The position numbers were made by a program, and so were the translations under genes. From NCBI RefSeq assembly GCF_003233845.1, contig NZ_QKRB01000044.1, positions 372,001 through 436,000 on the forward strand: a stretch of DNA of 64,000 bases, given 5' to 3'. Below, in pieces: positions 33,179-41,677 of this stretch. The DNA comes from Paenibacillus sambharensis (GTDB lineage Bacteria > Bacillota > Bacilli > Paenibacillales > Paenibacillaceae). Numbering within the stretch: position 1 is the first letter of the stretch; every line of letters begins with the position of its first letter. Under the pieces are notes generated by a model. That model had not been told where the DNA came from. It did no database searches and saw only the letters and a list, made by a program, of their open reading frames with translations.

Positions 33179-35095
33179 ATGCCGATAATGACAATTGAAC
33201 ATATTACGAAGAGTTACGGGGATAAGATGCTGTTTGAGGATGTCACCTTCGGGGTGGATGAAGGCGACAAGATCGGCATCATCGGCGTCAACGGTGCGGG
33301 CAAATCGACCTTTCTGAAGGTGGTTGCCGGGCTGGAGCCTCCCGACTCGGGCGGTATTACGAAGAGCACGAAGGCGACGGTCAGAATGCTGGCCCAGAAC
33401 CCGGAGTATGATCCGGAAGAGACCGTGCTGGAGCATGTCTTTCGCGGCGATCTTCCGGAGCTGCTGGCGGCGCGCGAGTATGCGGAGGCGCTTGAGCTGT
33501 CGGCGCTGCAGCCTCAGAGCCAGGAGCTGCAGGAGCGGCTGATGAAGGCGAGCCAGCAGATGGATATGCTGGGGGCCTGGCATATCGAGAGCGATGCCAA
33601 GGCGGCGCTTGGAAAGCTGGGCATTCACCAGTACGATGCGCGGATGGGCTCGCTGTCTGGTGGTCAGCGCAAGCGTGTGGCCATGGCTGCTGCCTTGATC
33701 CAGCCAGCGGATCTGCTTATTCTTGACGAGCCGACGAACCATATCGACAACGAGTCTGTCGCATGGCTGGAGCAGGCGCTCCAGAAGCGCAAGGGCGCAC
33801 TGCTGATGATTACGCATGACCGGTACTTCCTTGACCGGGTCAGCAACCGCATTATGGAGCTGGACCGGGGCAGGGCGTTCTTCTATACAGCGAACTACAG
33901 CCGGTTTCTGGAGCTGAAGCTGGAGCGGGAGGAGCGGGAGGCGGCTACAGAAGCCAAGCGTCAGAACCTGCTGCGCAATGAGCTGGCCTGGATCAGACGC
34001 GGAGCCAAGGCTAGAACAACCAAGCAGAAGGCGAGGATTGAGCGCTTCGAAGCGCTTCAGGGCGATGAGCCGCAGAAGGCTGGAGGCAAGGTGGAGTTGT
34101 CCGTTGCTTCTACCCGCCTGGGGAAAAAGATCATCGAGATCGATCATGTGGCCAAACGCTATGACGGCCGGGAGCTGATCCAGGATTTGAGCTATATTGC
34201 CGTACCGGAGGACAGAGTCGGTATAATTGGCCGCAATGGCACCGGCAAGTCGACGCTGCTAAAGCTGATTGCCGGGGAGATTGAGCCGGATGCAGGCAGT
34301 GTTGAGCGTGGGCCAACGGTTACCATCGGCTGGTTCCGCCAGGAGATGGATGAGCCGGACCCGTCCAAGCGTGTCATCGATTATATCCGGGAGGCAGCGG
34401 AGCAGGTCAGGACCGGGGATGGCACCACGGTGTCCGCGTCGCAGATGCTTGAACGGTTTTTATTCGACGGTCCTATGCAGTGGACGCCTATCGGCAAGCT
34501 TTCAGGCGGCGAGAAAAGGCGGCTGCAGCTGCTTCGGGTCCTGATAATGGCCCCTAACGTACTGCTGCTGGACGAGCCGACCAATGATCTGGATATCCCC
34601 ACGCTTAATGTGTTGGAGGATTATCTGGATGAGTTCCCCGGCGTTGTATTCGTCGTCTCTCATGACCGGTATTTCCTGGACCGGACAGTTCACCGGATTC
34701 TTGCCTTCGAAGGCGACGGGACAGTCAGTCATCATACCGGCAATTATTCCGAGGTAGCAGAGCGTACAGAGAAGGGCTCGCAGCGGGAAGAGACCCGGAT
34801 TGCTGAAGTGAAGGAAACGACGGGTGGCGCCTCACGTGAGCAGTCACGCGAGAAGCTGCGGATGAGCTATAAGGAGCAGAAGGATTTCGAGCAGATCGAT
34901 GAATGGATCGCGGAGACGGAAGAGGCACTGAACAGGACGGGGGCGCAAATGGAGCAGGCGGGCAGTGATTCTGTCCGGCTTCAGGAGCTGATGCAGGAGC
35001 AGCAGCAGCTGGAGGCCAAGCTTGAGGAACTCATGGACCGCTGGACGTACCTGAATGAGCTGGCGGAGAAGATTGCAGATCAGAAGAAATCTTGA
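33179..35095 (+). CDS. ABC-F family ATPase, Uup type
   Basis: 638 residues with two ABC domains and no membrane segments. Walker A motifs are GVNGAGKST and GRNGTGKST; signatures LSGGQRKR and LSGGEKRR; Walker B LILDEPTNHID and LLLDEPTNDLD. The linker RRGAKARTTKQKAR and a C-terminal coiled coil (about 560-635) are Uup features. ABC-F proteins bind ribosomes or ribosomal intermediates; Uup is linked to transposon excision and ribosome function. AGGACGAGGACC precedes the ATG. Confidence 0.93.
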   Translation: MPIMTIEHITKSYGDKMLFEDVTFGVDEGDKIGIIGVNGAGKSTFLKVVAGLEPPDSGGITKSTKATVRMLAQNPEYDPEETVLEHVFRGDLPELLAAREYAEALELSALQPQSQELQERLMKASQQMDMLGAWHIESDAKAALGKLGIHQYDARMGSLSGGQRKRVAMAAALIQPADLLILDEPTNHIDNESVAWLEQALQKRKGALLMITHDRYFLDRVSNRIMELDRGRAFFYTANYSRFLELKLEREEREAATEAKRQNLLRNELAWIRRGAKARTTKQKARIERFEALQGDEPQKAGGKVELSVASTRLGKKIIEIDHVAKRYDGRELIQDLSYIAVPEDRVGIIGRNGTGKSTLLKLIAGEIEPDAGSVERGPTVTIGWFRQEMDEPDPSKRVIDYIREAAEQVRTGDGTTVSASQMLERFLFDGPMQWTPIGKLSGGEKRRLQLLRVLIMAPNVLLLDEPTNDLDIPTLNVLEDYLDEFPGVVFVVSHDRYFLDRTVHRILAFEGDGTVSHHTGNYSEVAERTEKGSQREETRIAEVKETTGGASREQSREKLRMSYKEQKDFEQIDEWIAETEEALNRTGAQMEQAGSDSVRLQELMQEQQQLEAKLEELMDRWTYLNELAEKIADQKKS

Positions 35096-35107
35096 ACATA
35101 GCAACAA

Positions 35108-35146
35108 GGAAGGCCCGTTGGTCTCAAGTGTGACCAGCGGGCCTTG
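35108..35146. terminator. Bidirectional terminator
   Basis: AAGGCCCGTTGGTC pairs with GACCAGCGGGCCTT (one mismatch) between the convergent uup-like and dps genes, with T-rich flanks on both strands. Confidence 0.8.
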
Positions 35147-35164
35147 TCTTGTGGGTGTGCTGCC

Positions 35165-35599
35165 TTAACCGTTGAATGCGCGCAGCATCCAAACATGCTT
35201 CTCGAGCGATGTGTGGATGGCGAGCAGCATGTCGGCTGTTGTTTCGTCTCCAGCTTCCTGTGCAAGCGAGATACCATCCTTGAGCTCCTGGATAATTGTC
35301 GTGAAATCCTTGATGATGACATCGACCATCGCGACAGCGTTCTCGCTGCCGGCAGCTTCCTTGACGCTCGACAAGGACAGATACTCGGTCATTGTGGCAA
35401 CCGGCTGGCCCTGCAGGGCAAGAAGACGCTCAGCGATTTCATCGATATGCAGTGCGGCTTCTTCATAGAGCTCCTGAAACTTGGCATGAAGGGTAAAGAA
35501 CTGCTGGCCTTTCACATACCAGTGGTAGTTGTGGAGCTTGACATAAAGGACGCTCCAGTTGGCGATTTGCTTGTTCAGCACGTTATGAATGTTACTCAT
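35165..35599 (-). CDS. dps: Dps-family ferritin-like DNA protection protein
   Basis: 144 residues. The inter-subunit ferroxidase site is visible as [10 protein letters not shown] and [22 protein letters not shown]. Dps dodecamers oxidise and store iron with peroxide and so protect DNA. ATG 35599 follows AGGAGGAGG. The gene resembles mrgA and has a PerR-type operator over its promoter (35740-35775), leaving a leader of about 140 bases. Confidence 0.95.
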   Translation of the reverse strand: MSNIHNVLNKQIANWSVLYVKLHNYHWYVKGQQFFTLHAKFQELYEEAALHIDEIAERLLALQGQPVATMTEYLSLSSVKEAAGSENAVAMVDVIIKDFTTIIQELKDGISLAQEAGDETTADMLLAIHTSLEKHVWMLRAFNG

Positions 35600-35739
35600 T
35601 GTTCCTCCTCCTTTGGTTAACCACATTCCACCATACCTTAAGTAAATCCATTTATTCAGTGACGCAAATTACAGCTTGTCACAATGTTGTAGGATAACCT
35701 GGGGTATAAACGGCATTACAAATTTTAAATACTACTACA

Positions 35740-35775
35740 TAATAATTATTATAAATAACATCAGAGTTTTGTCAA
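35740..35775 (-). promoter_or_regulatory. PerR-controlled promoter of dps
   Basis: On the minus strand TTGACA (35770-35775) and TATAAT (35748-35753), both perfect, are 16 bases apart. The -10 lies inside TTATAATAATTATTA (35740-35754), 14 of 15 matches to the PerR box TTATAATNATTATAA. PerR bound there would block the promoter until peroxide inactivates it. Confidence 0.88.
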
Positions 35776-35821
35776 GATTTACGAAGAAATCCTTAACTGG
35801 AGGGTCAACGCTTCCACCACG

Positions 35822-35862
35822 GCAAAACCGCCTTGTCCACTGGTGCAGGATGAAGGCGGCTT
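35822..35862 (-). terminator. Terminator of glutamine-rich protein gene
   Basis: On the minus strand AAGCCGCCTT pairs with AAGGCGGTT and is followed by TTGCCG. Confidence 0.65.
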
Positions 35863-35878
35863 GCTGTAAGCGGATATA

Positions 35879-36214
35879 TTATTGGAAGCTGCGATTGTAT
35901 TGGGAGTTGGATTGGATACCGCTGCCCGCAATCGAAGACGTAAAGGACTGTACGTTATTTTCGAGCTGATTGCACAGCTGCGTCACATGCTGCATTTGCT
36001 GGATAGCCGATTGATGTCCTTGAAGGGCCGTCTGAAGCGACTGAACGGCTTGGTGCTCGCGCTGTGCCAGCTGCTCCAGCATAGATGCATTTTGCTGTTC
36101 CTGCTGCAGCATTTGCTGATACATCTGGGAAGCTTGCTGCGTTTGTTGGATCAATTGCTGAACAACCTGCTCGCACTGTCTGATTTGCTGGGTAATGCTG
36201 TTAGTTGCGTACAT
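35879..36214 (-). CDS. Glutamine-rich coiled-coil protein
   Basis: 111 residues, about a quarter of them glutamine. After MYATNSITQQIRQCEQ comes one long predicted helix with heptad-spaced hydrophobics (QQLIQQTQQASQMYQQMLQ and so on), then a serine-rich tail. Two cysteines are present. ATG 36214 follows GGAGGGT. It resembles small spore- or envelope-associated helical proteins of Paenibacillaceae, but I cannot name a family. Confidence 0.65.
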   Translation of the reverse strand: MYATNSITQQIRQCEQVVQQLIQQTQQASQMYQQMLQQEQQNASMLEQLAQREHQAVQSLQTALQGHQSAIQQMQHVTQLCNQLENNVQSFTSSIAGSGIQSNSQYNRSFQ

Positions 36215-36340
36215 GGAAAGGTACCCTCCAATAATCCGATTTTTTTGACGGAACTGCTGTCCCTGGATTAGGATGGCATTATAGTGACAAATTATGCAGG
36301 GCAGAGAGTTAATTCTAAACTTCAAGAGGTGGGAAATTAT

Positions 36341-36652
36341 ATGGAATGGAATTTCTTGTTCAGAGTCGATCACCTTAAGGAAACTGGCGAGGAGCGCAAC
36401 CTGAAAGGGCTGCTGTTCACCGATGGCAAGAATCCGCCGACTGCTCAGGCGATTCTTGCATTTTTGAAGGACTGCGGTTATAACGTACGGGTAAAGGATG
36501 CCGAAGAGCTGATTTTCCTGGATGACAATCCGGACAATCCTGTGGAGATCAAGATCGTGAAGCTCGGCAATGAAGAAGAGATGAACAGCGACACTGCGCT
36601 GCGTTATCTGGCCGAGCAGTTCCGCCGCCCAGGGCCGCAGATTGGCGGATAA
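36341..36652 (+). CDS. Conserved-looking acidic protein, unknown
   Basis: 103 residues, MEWNFLFRVDHLKETGEERN at the start, then alternating helices and strands (AQAILAFLKDCGYNVRVKDAEELIFLDD) and a basic end. There is no signal peptide or membrane segment. ATG 36341 follows AGAGGTGGG at 7 bases; an upstream in-frame start at 36284 has no site. The compact alpha/beta pattern suggests a small folded domain of unknown function. Confidence 0.7.
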   Translation: MEWNFLFRVDHLKETGEERNLKGLLFTDGKNPPTAQAILAFLKDCGYNVRVKDAEELIFLDDNPDNPVEIKIVKLGNEEEMNSDTALRYLAEQFRRPGPQIGG

Positions 36653-36664
36653 GAGGATGTGCCT

Positions 36665-36700
36665 GGCAGCCCCCCGGGGCGGTGTTTACTGCTGCCTTTA
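36665..36700. terminator. Short terminator between convergent genes
   Basis: GGCAGC pairs with GCTGCC across a 20-base loop containing CCCCGGGG, followed by TTTA. It is weak and partly overlaps the yjbQ stop. Confidence 0.45.
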
Positions 36701-37102
36701 GCCTTTAATGATTTTGACGATGTAAGTGCGGGTTCTGGGTCCGTCGAATTCACAAAAGTAGATGCCCTGCCAACGGCCAAGCTGCAGGTTTCCGCCGTTA
36801 ATCAGAATGGTCTGGCTTGTACCTGTCGTCAACGCCTTAAGGTGCGAGGCGGTATTCCCCTCAGCGTGGCGGTATTTAGGATGCTCCCAGGGATAAACTT
36901 CGTCCAGACGCATCAGAATATCATGCTTGACATCGGGATCCGCATTTTCCTGAATGGTGATGCCTGCAGTTGTATGGGGACAGTAGATGATGGCCATACC
37001 ATCCTGCACCTCCGAGCGTGCGGTGAGGGATTTAACCTGACGGGTGATATCGATCATCTCATCTCTGCGGGAAGTGCGCAGGGTTTCCGTGAATATGGTC
37101 AT
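36698..37102 (-). CDS. yjbQ: YjbQ/UPF0047 family protein
   Basis: 134 residues. The family pattern is complete: [34 protein letters not shown]-like [16 protein letters not shown]. The conserved histidines and acids probably bind a metal. Members have been named secondary thiamine-phosphate synthases because they can restore thiamine synthesis in E. coli, but the true role is uncertain. AAAGGAGC precedes the ATG. Confidence 0.93.
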   Translation of the reverse strand: MTIFTETLRTSRRDEMIDITRQVKSLTARSEVQDGMAIIYCPHTTAGITIQENADPDVKHDILMRLDEVYPWEHPKYRHAEGNTASHLKALTTGTSQTILINGGNLQLGRWQGIYFCEFDGPRTRTYIVKIIKG

Positions 37103-37317
37103 TCGAAGCAGCTCCTTTACTGATAATGTGGTGGATTCCTTCAGCTAGTTTGGCACGGCGCAGTAAGCAGTGTCAATCAGTCCGGAAGGCTGGTGCTCAA
37201 TTCCTTCATTAAGCAGATAAGATCAGTCAAAACGGGCTAGGGAATCTCTGAGTCGGTATGATAAGATGGCTGTAGACAAGAATATCCAGTTGCTGCTGAA
37301 GGGAGAATGAACAACAA

Positions 37318-38196
37318 ATGAGTGGAAAGAGAATCCGAAAAGCGGTACTGCCTGCAGGAGGACTTGGAACCCGGTTTTTGCCTGCAACCAAGGCTCAGCC
37401 CAAAGAGATGCTGCCGCTGATCGACAAGCCCGCTATACAATATATCGTTGAGGAGGCTGTAGCCTCCGGCATAGAGAGCATCATGATCGTAACAGGCCGC
37501 AACAAGCGTGCTATCGAGGATCACTTTGACAAGTCGTTCGAGCTTGAAGCCACTCTTGAAGAGAGGGCCAAGGAGGAGCTGCTTGCGCAGGTCCAAGAGG
37601 TTTCCCAGATGGCAGATATTTATTATGTCAGACAGCGTGAGCCGCTGGGGCTGGGACATGCGGTGCTATGCGCCAAGAATTTCGTGGAGAACGAGCCGTT
37701 TGCTGTCCTGCTTGGTGATGATATTCTTGTTTCCGAGCCGCCATGCCTAAAAGAAATGATTGATCGGTATTATCTTACCCAATCGTCGGTTATCGCGGTG
37801 ACAGAGGTGCCGTGGGAGCATACGGACAGGTATGGAATCGTGTCGCTTGAACCGGGCCGGGATGACTACGCCATCCGCGAGCTGGTTGAGAAGCCGCCAG
37901 CCGGGCAGGCTCCATCGAATCTTGCGGTCGTCGGCCGTTACGTGCTGACGCCCGATATTTTCACGTATCTGGAGAGTGCCCAGCCTGGCAAGGGTGGAGA
38001 GATCCAGCTGACAGACAGTCTGCAGAAGCTGAATGCGGTAGCGCAAATGTCCGCTTATCCTTACAGGGGGCAGCGTTATGACGTGGGCGACAAGCTCGGC
38101 TTCGTGCAGGCAACGATTGATTTGGCCCTCACGAGGGATGATCTGGCGGGCGATGTGCTGGCTTATATGAAGCAGCGGATAACGGAATTAAGCTGA
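37318..38196 (+). CDS. galU: UTP-glucose-1-phosphate uridylyltransferase
   Basis: 292 residues, full length. KAVLPAGGLGTRFLPATKAQPKEMLP is the nucleotide-binding start, followed by VTGRNKRAIEDHFD, EPLGLGHAVLCA, LLGDDI and GGEIQLTD. It makes UDP-glucose for glycolipids, teichoic acid and polysaccharides; the UgtP-like enzyme at 58.5-59.6 kb would use it. The ribosome binding site AAGGGAG is 12 bases from the ATG, a little far. The csoR gene follows with its own promoter. Confidence 0.96.
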   Translation: MSGKRIRKAVLPAGGLGTRFLPATKAQPKEMLPLIDKPAIQYIVEEAVASGIESIMIVTGRNKRAIEDHFDKSFELEATLEERAKEELLAQVQEVSQMADIYYVRQREPLGLGHAVLCAKNFVENEPFAVLLGDDILVSEPPCLKEMIDRYYLTQSSVIAVTEVPWEHTDRYGIVSLEPGRDDYAIRELVEKPPAGQAPSNLAVVGRYVLTPDIFTYLESAQPGKGGEIQLTDSLQKLNAVAQMSAYPYRGQRYDVGDKLGFVQATIDLALTRDDLAGDVLAYMKQRITELS

Positions 38197-38210
38197 GAAT
38201 ACAGCTGCGC

Positions 38211-38239
38211 TTGAGTACCCCCCTGGGGTATGGTATGAT
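38211..38239 (+). promoter_or_regulatory. csoR promoter with CsoR-type operator
   Basis: TTGAGT (38211-38216) and TATGAT (38234-38239) are 17 bases apart. TACCCC-CCT-GGGGTA (38216-38230) is an inverted repeat of the GC-rich CsoR type and lies in the spacer, so the bound repressor would block RNA polymerase. Autoregulation is inferred. Confidence 0.72.
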
Positions 38240-38260
38240 GGAGTTATCGGGGGTGAGGGA

Positions 38261-38632
38261 ATGGCAGAACAGCAGAAGAGTACGGAACTGGCGCCTGCGG
38301 CATCTGATTTGAGCGGGGAAGAATGCTGCGCGCATACGCATTCGGACGGGGAAGAGCGCAGAAGCCATCACAGTGACAAGCTGAAGAGCAATCTGGTTTC
38401 CCGCCTCAATCGCATAGAAGGCCAGGTAAGAGGTGTGCGCGGAATGATTGAACGGGACGTCTATTGTGATGATATCCTGAACCAGATTGCTGCGGTTCAG
38501 TCTGCCTTGAACGGGGTCGGCAAGCTGCTGCTCGAAAGTCATATGAAAGGCTGTGTAGCGGGTCGGTTAGAATCGGGGGACCGGCAGGTGATCGACGAGC
38601 TTCTCGGCACCATACACAAGCTGTTAAAGTAA
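38261..38632 (+). CDS. csoR: CsoR-family metal-sensing repressor
   Basis: 123 residues. The four-helix core has SRLNRIEGQVRGVRGMIE, then the copper ligands Cys in VYCDDIL, and His and Cys in SHMKGCV, the C-H-C pattern of copper-sensing CsoR. An N-terminal extension of about 40 residues contains CCAHTH and HH, which could bind further metal. GGGGTGAGG precedes the ATG. No copper pump or chaperone gene is next to it. Confidence 0.9.
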   Translation: MAEQQKSTELAPAASDLSGEECCAHTHSDGEERRSHHSDKLKSNLVSRLNRIEGQVRGVRGMIERDVYCDDILNQIAAVQSALNGVGKLLLESHMKGCVAGRLESGDRQVIDELLGTIHKLLK

Positions 38633-38636
38633 GATC

Positions 38637-38673
38637 AAGCCGTACATCAGGAAAAGGTGTGCGGTTTTTTTTT
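38637..38673 (+). terminator. Terminator of csoR
   Basis: AGCCGTACA pairs with TGTGCGGTT (with G-T pairs), followed by eight Ts. Confidence 0.75.
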
Positions 38674-38770
38674 GATATCGGTTAATAAGCCGAGTGTGTA
38701 AGGGATCCTGATCGGTACAATAGAGAGCATAAGAAATTCCGCTTCCGCATCAAAAATAAGACGTCAAGCC

Positions 38771-38799
38771 TTGACTTTGATAATGAGAACCATTATCAT
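38771..38799 (+). promoter_or_regulatory. Fur-controlled promoter
   Basis: TTGACT (38771-38776) and TATCAT (38794-38799) with 17-base spacing enclose GATAATGAGAACCATTATC (38779-38797), which matches the classical 19-base Fur box at 17 positions. Iron-loaded Fur should repress the ABC ATPase gene. Confidence 0.88.
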
Positions 38800-38911
38800 C
38801 ATAAGAGGTGAAATTATATTGGAGCGGGAACTGACACCCGCTGCATAAGTGTGATGAACATTATTTTATTCCTATAGACGAAAGCCTGATCATAAGGGAG
38901 ATGTTGGACCT

Positions 38912-39775
38912 ATGGAGAGACTGTACACCCGCCAGCTTGATATCAGCTACGATGACCGGCTTATTGTTGAGCAGTTGAATCTTGTTGTACCTGCCGGTAA
39001 AATTACTGCTCTGGTTGGAGCGAATGGATCGGGTAAATCAACGATTCTGAAGACAATGGCCCGGATCATGAAGCCGAAGGGCGGGGGAGTCTTCCTGGAC
39101 GGAAAGGTCATTCACGAGCAGTCGACGAAGGAAGTCGCGAAGCAGCTTGCCATTCTTCCCCAGAACCCGGTCGCGCCGGACGGATTAACCGTTCAAGAGC
39201 TTGTCGGATATGGACGTTTCCCTCATCAGAAGGGCTTTGGCTCGCTTAGTAAATCAGACAAGGAAATCATTGAATGGGCGATTACGGTGACCGGGATGAC
39301 CGCTTTCGCAAGCCGCCCGGTTGACCAGCTGTCAGGAGGCCAGCGTCAGCGTGCCTGGATTGCGATGGCCTTGGCGCAGCAGACTGATATTCTGTTCCTG
39401 GATGAGCCGACGACATTCCTGGACATGGCCCATCAGCTTGAGGTGCTGAAGCTTCTGCAGAAGCTGAACGAGGAAGAGAACCGCACGATCATCATGGTAG
39501 TCCATGATCTCAATCACGCAACCCGTTACGCACAGCATATGGTGGCAATTAAATCCGGCAAGGTTGCCGGTGAAGGAACACCGGAGCAGGTCATGACGAA
39601 GGATGTTCTGCGTGAAGTGTTCGGAATCGAAGCGGATATTATCTATGATCCGCGTACAGGTGTGCCGCTGTGTCTGCCGTTCGAGCTGTCAGCAGAAGGC
39701 AAGGCCGCAGCAGAGCCAGTTAGGGAGCCTGCTCAGCCTGCCCGCCGCCAGCAGCTTATTGGGGCAGCCGGTTAA
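38912..39775 (+). CDS. Siderophore/heme ABC transporter ATP-binding protein
   Basis: 287 residues of the FecE/FhuC/YusV type. Walker [11 protein letters not shown] loop LPQNP, signature [10 protein letters not shown], Walker [13 protein letters not shown] and switch VVHDLNHA are complete. The last 30 residues are a Pro/Ala-rich tail. The gene stands alone behind a Fur box; no permease or binding protein is near, so like B. subtilis YusV it may serve several iron-siderophore permeases. Confidence 0.93.
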   Translation: MERLYTRQLDISYDDRLIVEQLNLVVPAGKITALVGANGSGKSTILKTMARIMKPKGGGVFLDGKVIHEQSTKEVAKQLAILPQNPVAPDGLTVQELVGYGRFPHQKGFGSLSKSDKEIIEWAITVTGMTAFASRPVDQLSGGQRQRAWIAMALAQQTDILFLDEPTTFLDMAHQLEVLKLLQKLNEEENRTIIMVVHDLNHATRYAQHMVAIKSGKVAGEGTPEQVMTKDVLREVFGIEADIIYDPRTGVPLCLPFELSAEGKAAAEPVREPAQPARRQQLIGAAG

Positions 39776-39806
39776 ACAGCAGCGGATCATTGAATAGACC
39801 ATTATT

Positions 39807-39846
39807 AGGCCCAGGTAACTGTCACAGGTTATCCGGGCCTTTCTCA
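39807..39846 (+). terminator. Terminator of siderophore ATPase gene
   Basis: AGGCCC with GGTAAC pairs with GTTATC and GGGCCT (one mismatch), followed by TTCT. Confidence 0.75.
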
Positions 39847-39865
39847 TTCGTATCCGGTCTTACGG

Positions 39866-40447
39866 CTAAGCCAATAGAGTCAATCCGATAGACGCACCGG
39901 GAGGAACCGTTGTGGACAGTAAAGCTGGCGGCAAAGGCTGGCCGTTGAGCCGGATGCTGTACGAAACTCCGCTCCCGGCTCCTGTATATACGCCTCCGAC
40001 AGAGATTAGCTGCCCGTTCCAGGAGAAGCGGACGATACCGGTTTCAGCCAGAGCCTGATAGACGGTTAAGCCCGGCCGGTAACGTACTGAATAGGGCTGG
40101 GTTATCCAGGGAAAAGCCGCGCCTCCGTTGATCACGACAGTGATATAGGAAGCAGGGGATTCCGGAGGAAGCGGGTATGGGCCGGGTGACGGGTTCCCCC
40201 CGGGAGCGGGCAGCCAGCCTAGCCAGCCCAGCCAGGGAGCGAACGGCCAGCTTCCATAGAAGCTGTTGGGAGGAACTGCCGGACCCATACCGCCTGGGGG
40301 CGGCGTTACGGAAGCCGTACCAGGGTTGATGATTCCTCCTGTTGCTGGCTGAGGGGGCTGGGGAACTGCGAAGGTGGAGGTTCCAGGATTAAAGCTGCGT
40401 TCTCCTCTTATGGAAGCTCTGCCCCGTTCGTTAGATGCTGATGTCAT
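39866..40447 (-). CDS. Pro/Gly-rich protein with C-terminal DUF4430-like domain
   Basis: 193 residues without a signal peptide. Residues 15-95 are rich in Pro, Gly and Trp (PWLGWLGWLPAPGG). Residues 98-193 form a beta-grasp-like domain: ITVVINGGAAFPW, YRPGLTVYQALAETG, GVSYSIRLNGQPL and PGASIGLTLLA, resembling the DUF4430/transcobalamin-like domains in outline. AAGGAG lies 8 bases before ATG 40447. The composition suggests a spore coat or surface-associated protein, but that is a guess. Confidence 0.65.
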   Translation of the reverse strand: MTSASNERGRASIRGERSFNPGTSTFAVPQPPQPATGGIINPGTASVTPPPGGMGPAVPPNSFYGSWPFAPWLGWLGWLPAPGGNPSPGPYPLPPESPASYITVVINGGAAFPWITQPYSVRYRPGLTVYQALAETGIVRFSWNGQLISVGGVYTGAGSGVSYSIRLNGQPLPPALLSTTVPPGASIGLTLLA

Positions 40448-40646
40448 GACAAGCACTCCTTTTCATCCATATATGAAGTAATAAAGGCACATAACGGTTA
40501 TGATGCCCACAGCATATGCGGCTGCCGCCCAGATTGTGAGTACCGGCGCTGTGCGGGTAAGCTGGGAATCCGGGAATAGCTTGCCGGCCATGACTAACGG
40601 TGCCTATAATGAAGCCAACGATAACCTGTTAGAGAGGCGGATTGGA

Positions 40647-41294
40647 ATGAGTCAGTTACTGGATATGTTAAACAAGCATAAAATCGTAGCTATTTTTCGC
40701 GGATATGAAGGGGAACAAGCGGATTTGGCAGCTCAGGCGCTGGTGGATGGGGGGATTCGGCTGATCGAGGTGACCATGAATTCCAATGATGCCCTTGCAA
40801 CGATCGGCAGGTGGCGTGAACGATTTGGGCGGACAGCTCGTATTGGTGCGGGAACTGTGCTTGATGCGGCGATGGCACGCGAAGCGGTCGCAGCGGGAGC
40901 GGAATATTTGATCTCACCTAACCTTGATGAAGAGGCTATTACATATGGTGTGGAGCATGGAATATCCGTATGGCCGGGCGTCATGACGCCAACTGAGATT
41001 GTCCGTGCATGGAAGGCAGGAGCCGAGGCGGTCAAGATTTTCCCGATGGGATCACTGGGCTGGAAGTATCTCGCCGAGATTAAAGCACCGCTTCATCATA
41101 TCCCGATGCTGGCCACCGGCGGGGTTGACCTTCATACCATCGGCCAGTATTTCAAGGCTGGAGCTGCGGCGGTTGGCATGGGCAGCAAGCTGCTGAACCC
41201 GGATTGGGTTAAGGCAGGCGAGTGGGACAAGCTGACCGAGCAGGCGCGCAGATTTGTTGGGGCGGTGACGGAGCTGCAGGCGGATCAGCGCTAG
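40647..41294 (+). CDS. KDPG/KHG aldolase
   Basis: 215 residues, an (alpha/beta)8 barrel. The catalytic glutamate is in RLIEVTMNS, the phosphate loop in GAGTVLD, and the Schiff-base lysine in EAVKIFPM. It splits 2-keto-3-deoxy-6-phosphogluconate to pyruvate and glyceraldehyde 3-phosphate, as in uronate and gluconate breakdown. ATG 40647 is chosen because GAGAGGCGG precedes it; the frame is open to 40500 but the extra part is not family-like. Other pathway genes are absent here. Confidence 0.92.
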   Translation: MSQLLDMLNKHKIVAIFRGYEGEQADLAAQALVDGGIRLIEVTMNSNDALATIGRWRERFGRTARIGAGTVLDAAMAREAVAAGAEYLISPNLDEEAITYGVEHGISVWPGVMTPTEIVRAWKAGAEAVKIFPMGSLGWKYLAEIKAPLHHIPMLATGGVDLHTIGQYFKAGAAAVGMGSKLLNPDWVKAGEWDKLTEQARRFVGAVTELQADQR

Positions 41295-41323
41295 ATTAAC
41301 GACCTTTCATCCATATCACACAA

Positions 41324-41354
41324 AAAAAGGACCTGCGGCTGAGAGTGCCGCAGG
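41324..41354 (-). terminator. Minus-strand terminator, distal to mannanase
   Basis: CCTGCGGC pairs with GCCGCAGG across seven bases; only the minus strand continues into TCC and seven Ts. Confidence 0.7.
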
Positions 41355-41386
41355 CTGCAAGAGAGAATATATACTAAAGGGGGGTC

Positions 41387-41497
41387 ATGTCTGTAATTAT
41401 AGAACCCCAAGCTGAACTCAACCTGAAGACAATATTACAGTTTCTTTACAATTGTGGAACCGTTTACAGAAAATTCCACGCATGGAAGGATAAATGA
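41387..41497 (+). CDS. Possible microprotein in the intergenic gap
   Basis: 36 codons beginning MSVIIEPQAELNLK and ending HAWKDK. A GGGGGG tract with AAA before it lies only 2 bases from the ATG, which is too close to be ideal. The sequence has a plausible amphipathic helix but no recognisable family. I list it because the gap is long and otherwise empty. Confidence 0.2.
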   Translation: MSVIIEPQAELNLKTILQFLYNCGTVYRKFHAWKDK

Positions 41498-41624
41498 GAA
41501 TTTTTTAATGTGATGGAGCGGGGGACTAACACCCACAGGGTTACTTATCGTAAATTGACCTCTCCCTGCAGGTCTCCTTGCTGCTCAGGGCAGAGTTTTT
41601 GCGACCGGCCTCTCATACCTAAAG

Positions 41625-41677
41625 GAGCCGCCGCTACACAGTGCAAATTGTCGCATGAGTAGCGGCGGCTCTTTTTT
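41625..41677 (+). terminator. Plus-strand terminator, distal to KDPG aldolase
   Basis: GAGCCGCCGCTAC pairs perfectly with GTAGCGGCGGCTC and is followed by six Ts on the plus strand. On the minus strand, directly behind the mannanase stop, the tail is only CCTTTAGG. Confidence 0.85.

Noticed and set aside
33149-34147. A 332-codon minus-strand frame opposite the uup-like gene
   Set aside because: The plus strand carries both ABC domains; the reverse frame is rich in Leu, Arg and His as expected for antisense.
40500-40646. N-terminal extension of the KDPG aldolase
   Set aside because: The frame is open, but the family begins at the ATG at 40647, which has its own GAGAGG site; the upstream part has no aldolase features.
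41500-41625. A known small RNA or riboswitch in the mannanase/KDPG gap
   Set aside because: There are small hairpins, but nothing matched 6S, SRP, GEMM, cobalamin or T-box cores by eye.
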